In this document: one piece after another, positions 62,141 through 64,000 of the stretch
Numbering within the stretch: position 1 is the first letter of the stretch
Layout: the number at the start of each line of letters is the position of its first letter
Source of the DNA: Pseudogulbenkiania sp. MAI-1
GTDB lineage: Bacteria; Pseudomonadota; Gammaproteobacteria; Burkholderiales; Chromobacteriaceae
DNA length: 64,000 nt
NCBI RefSeq assembly: GCF_000527175.1
Contig: NZ_AZUR01000001.1
Span: 2,456,501-2,520,500 of the forward strand
Direction of reading: 5' to 3'
Notes under the pieces: model-generated
Told to the model about the DNA's origin: nothing
The model's input: the letters and a program-made list of their open reading frames with translations, nothing else
Database searches by the model: none
Translations under genes and position numbers: made by a program

Positions 62141-63178
62141 CTACTCGAGCCTGGCCACCCACGCGGGGTCGTACACCGTGTCGAGGTATGGCGTGCCGCG
62201 GTCCGCGCACAGGAACAGCACGGTGGGCCGCTTGGACTCGGTCATCTGCGGCGCCAGCCGTTTGACCGCCGCGTAGGCCGTCCCGCTGGACCCGCCCACG
62301 AACAGGCCGTGGGTCATGAGGAGTTCCCGGCACGCTTCGACGGTTTCGCGCTCGGGGATCAAGACAACGTCGTCGATCAAGGCCTCCGCCACCAACGGCG
62401 GGACGATGCTCGACCCGATGCCGGGAATATGACGCTTGTGCGGCGCTCCACCGAAGATGACGGAGCCTTCGCTATCGACGGCGATGACCTGGATCTTCGG
62501 GAAGTGCTCCTTGAGCCGGCGCGACACGCCGGCGATCGTTCCCGCCGTGCTGACGGCGATGAAGACATAATCGAGCGAGTCGAAATCGGCGCAGATCTCG
62601 CCTGCCGTGAGCTCGTAGTGCGCCTCCAGGGCGTCCGGGTTGCCGTACTGGTTTGTCCAGTAGGCGTTGGGAATCGTGGCGCACAGGTGCTTCACCATCG
62701 CCAGACGGGTCTTGAGGAACCCGCCGGTGTCGTCACGCTCCTCGACCTTCACCACGGTGGGACAGATGCGCCGGAGGAAGGACTCGTAAGTGCCGGAGAT
62801 GTTGGGGTCGATCACCGGAATAAAGCGCAGGCCAATCAAGTGCGTGAAGGCGGCAAGTGCGTTGGCAAAGTTGCCGGAGGAAGACTCGATCACCGTCGTT
62901 TCTTCGCCGATTTCGCCTCGCTCGGCCGCCCGTTTGAGGATCCAGTAGGCGGAGCGGTCCTTGATGCTCCCGATGGGGTTCACATACTCGATTTTGGCAA
63001 AGAGATTCATCCCCTCCATATGCAATGGCACATTCGGGGTGGGTCGCAGGGTCCGTCGAAGCATGTCCAAGCGTGTGGCGAGACGCGACGCCAACGGCTG
63101 CTCCAGGCCGATAGCCGAGTCACTTTTTGGTCCCGTTTCCCTGCTCCTCGTGAGCACCTGACTTGATGATGAATGCAT
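62141..63178 (-). CDS. sbnA: SbnA-like 2,3-diaminopropionate biosynthesis PLP enzyme
   Basis: A 345-residue cysteine-synthase-fold enzyme. The PLP lysine is in EYVNPIGSIKDRSAYWIL, followed by ESSSGNFANALAAF and the phosphate loop STAGTIAGVSRRLKE. These features match SbnA, which joins O-phospho-L-serine and L-glutamate to form N-(2-amino-2-carboxyethyl)-L-glutamate. The first 25 residues (Ser-rich) are variable. The ATG at 63178 follows AAGGAG. It heads the seven-gene operon. The pairing with sbnB makes L-Dap production the confident part of the cluster prediction. Confidence 0.93.
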   Translation of the reverse strand: MHSSSSQVLTRSRETGPKSDSAIGLEQPLASRLATRLDMLRRTLRPTPNVPLHMEGMNLFAKIEYVNPIGSIKDRSAYWILKRAAERGEIGEETTVIESSSGNFANALAAFTHLIGLRFIPVIDPNISGTYESFLRRICPTVVKVEERDDTGGFLKTRLAMVKHLCATIPNAYWTNQYGNPDALEAHYELTAGEICADFDSLDYVFIAVSTAGTIAGVSRRLKEHFPKIQVIAVDSEGSVIFGGAPHKRHIPGIGSSIVPPLVAEALIDDVVLIPERETVEACRELLMTHGLFVGGSSGTAYAAVKRLAPQMTESKRPTVLFLCADRGTPYLDTVYDPAWVARLE

Positions 63179-63336
63179 AACCAGACTCCTTATGGCAAGA
63201 CTGCACAAACAAGGAGTACCGCGGCGTCGCCGATGGTGTCGAAGTGGAGGGCGGACGGTGTATAGGCACAGCTTTCCCCTAAGCTGTGAAGCAGCCCTGA
63301 TACACCATTGAGTAACCGCTAATTGTTGATGCCGAG

Positions 63337-63367
63337 ATGGGCCTCCTCGAAAATAGAGGAGGCCCAT
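63337..63367. terminator. 12-bp perfect hairpin upstream of sbnA
   Basis: ATGGGCCTCCTC (63337-63348) pairs perfectly with GAGGAGGCCCAT (63356-63367) around the loop GAAAATA. There is no T tract on either side, so it may be a terminator for upstream transcription or a structured element at the operon boundary rather than a standard terminator. Confidence 0.5.
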
Positions 63368-63500
63368 TCAGTTATTGAACGAGCCTTCGGCCCCACCATT
63401 GCACGTACAGACGGTAGCGTCTCCATTGAGCGGCTTTGGTGGACTTGGATTAGTTATATTCAGTGCGACCAATACTAGCAATATCAAGTTCCCTCGCTCT

Positions 63501-63570
63501 CCATAATAGGGACAAAGGCCCAACCATAATGGTGACAATGGTCCCACCCATATGGTGACAAAGACCCCTG
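63501..63570. repeat. three 23-bp direct repeats
   Basis: Three near-tandem copies start at 63501, 63524 and 63548: CCATAAT-AGGGACAAAGGCCCAA, CCATAAT-GGTGACAATGGTCCCA and CCATAT-GGTGACAAAGACCCCTG. Repeated units of this kind occur inside IS21-family ends (compare TTGACCCCC repeats of the element at 43745) and as protein-binding iterons. No transposase is visible beside them in the window. Confidence 0.6.
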
Positions 63571-64000
63571 ATATCCCACAGGATTTAGAACCGTGACCTG
63601 CCACCCCTAACAACAGAGCCTCAATAAGGGCGACGGACATGCCATAGAAATTCAGTCATAATGAAGGTACGACATATTAAATTTAATCGGCAGTTTTTCG
63701 ACAGTGAGAAAGACACTGGGCTCTGATATCGAGATTTTTCCGGATCCATAGAAATTGGCCACTCCCGCGGCAGCAGGCAAGTTTCCGCCAACAAAAGGGG
63801 TCTCCACAGGGTATGATTTCGCCAAACCCGATCATGAATTTCCGTTCCCAACCATGGTGATAACCCATAGGAATTCCTCACATCGCCTTGCTCATTCGAT
63901 TTTTCCCGGTCTTGATTAACACAACTACCAAAGCGACACCTGGACGACATTCAAATGGACTGGCTGGCGGTTTCTCCACAAAACTCGTGCGATTTCAAAA
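63571..64000. other. 430-bp region with no supported gene at the right edge
   Basis: Open frames on the minus strand (63621-63950 and 63683-63868) have no recognised motif, no good ribosome site, and a lower GC content than neighbouring genes. The region may be the edge of a mobile element that continues beyond the window. Confidence 0.4.

Noticed and set aside
56145..63178. Staphyloferrin-type siderophore cluster
   Set aside because: sbnA and sbnB fit, but NIS synthetases (IucA/IucC type), a citrate synthase, a decarboxylase, an exporter and a Fur site before the operon are all absent.
63501..63570. CRISPR array
   Set aside because: The repeats are adjacent without unique spacers and only three in number; no cas gene is in the window.
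63368..63640. Hydrophobic 90-codon minus-strand frame
   Set aside because: It runs across the three 23-bp repeats, has no ribosome site, and shows no recognisable family.

Overview
The window is about 64 kb of GC-rich chromosome. It carries a class I PHA synthase, a four-subunit-type pyruvate carboxylase, a chrBAC chromate cluster, an RND pump and many c-di-GMP proteins, which suggests a metabolically versatile betaproteobacterium (Rhodocyclales or Neisseriales-like). No rRNA or tRNA was recognised, so this placement is an inference from gene content only.

Layout. 1-4.5 kb (minus): a sigma-54-type operon for an aco-like 2-oxoacid/acetoin dehydrogenase. Its E2 is split into a free lipoyl protein and a free catalytic domain, and it also holds a lipoate ligase, a Tat-exported GMC-oxidoreductase partner and the start of the GMC enzyme. 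5-11.6 kb: phaC, yjdM, a GAF-GGDEF-EAL protein, an XRE-cupin regulator with a B3/B4 protein, and paiB. 11.7-15 kb: an SDR gene split by an IS3-family element, a hotdog-thioesterase remnant and an intact SDR. 15-21.5 kb: a TetR-controlled RND efflux system with two matching operators. 21.7-25.8 kb: a small repeat protein and the chromate genes. 25.8-30.7 kb: a graveyard of frameshifted or truncated genes. 31-34.5 kb: pyc. 34.6-39.2 kb: an M20 hydrolase, diaminopropionate ammonia-lyase and carbamoylase cluster with an Lrp regulator. 39.5-51 kb: two response-regulator/EAL proteins, a double-receiver regulator and a giant hybrid histidine kinase whose C-terminal HPt is cut off by an IS21-family element. 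51-53.2 kb: a FixJ-type regulator and bluB under a cobalamin riboswitch.

The most interesting region is 53.2-63.2 kb, a seven-gene minus-strand operon. sbnA- and sbnB-like genes should make L-2,3-diaminopropionate (Dap) from phosphoserine and glutamate, and a SerA-like dehydrogenase could feed phosphoserine. An A-T NRPS protein with only half a condensation domain could activate an amino acid. A separate membrane protein (carrier domain, six membrane segments, three left-handed beta-helix domains) resembles the polymerising half of poly-epsilon-lysine synthetase. A TauD/SyrP-like oxygenase and a phosphopantetheinyl transferase complete the set. I infer a Dap-based oligo- or polyamide. The same window holds a Dap-degrading lyase about 16 kb away.

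Mobile DNA is frequent. IS3 (12463-13722, 3-bp target duplication) and IS21 (43745-45939, 5-bp duplication) both interrupt genes whose ancestral frames can be rebuilt exactly. A possible IS256-type end, a short dispersed repeat and three 23-bp repeats lie near the biosynthetic operon and suggest it was acquired.
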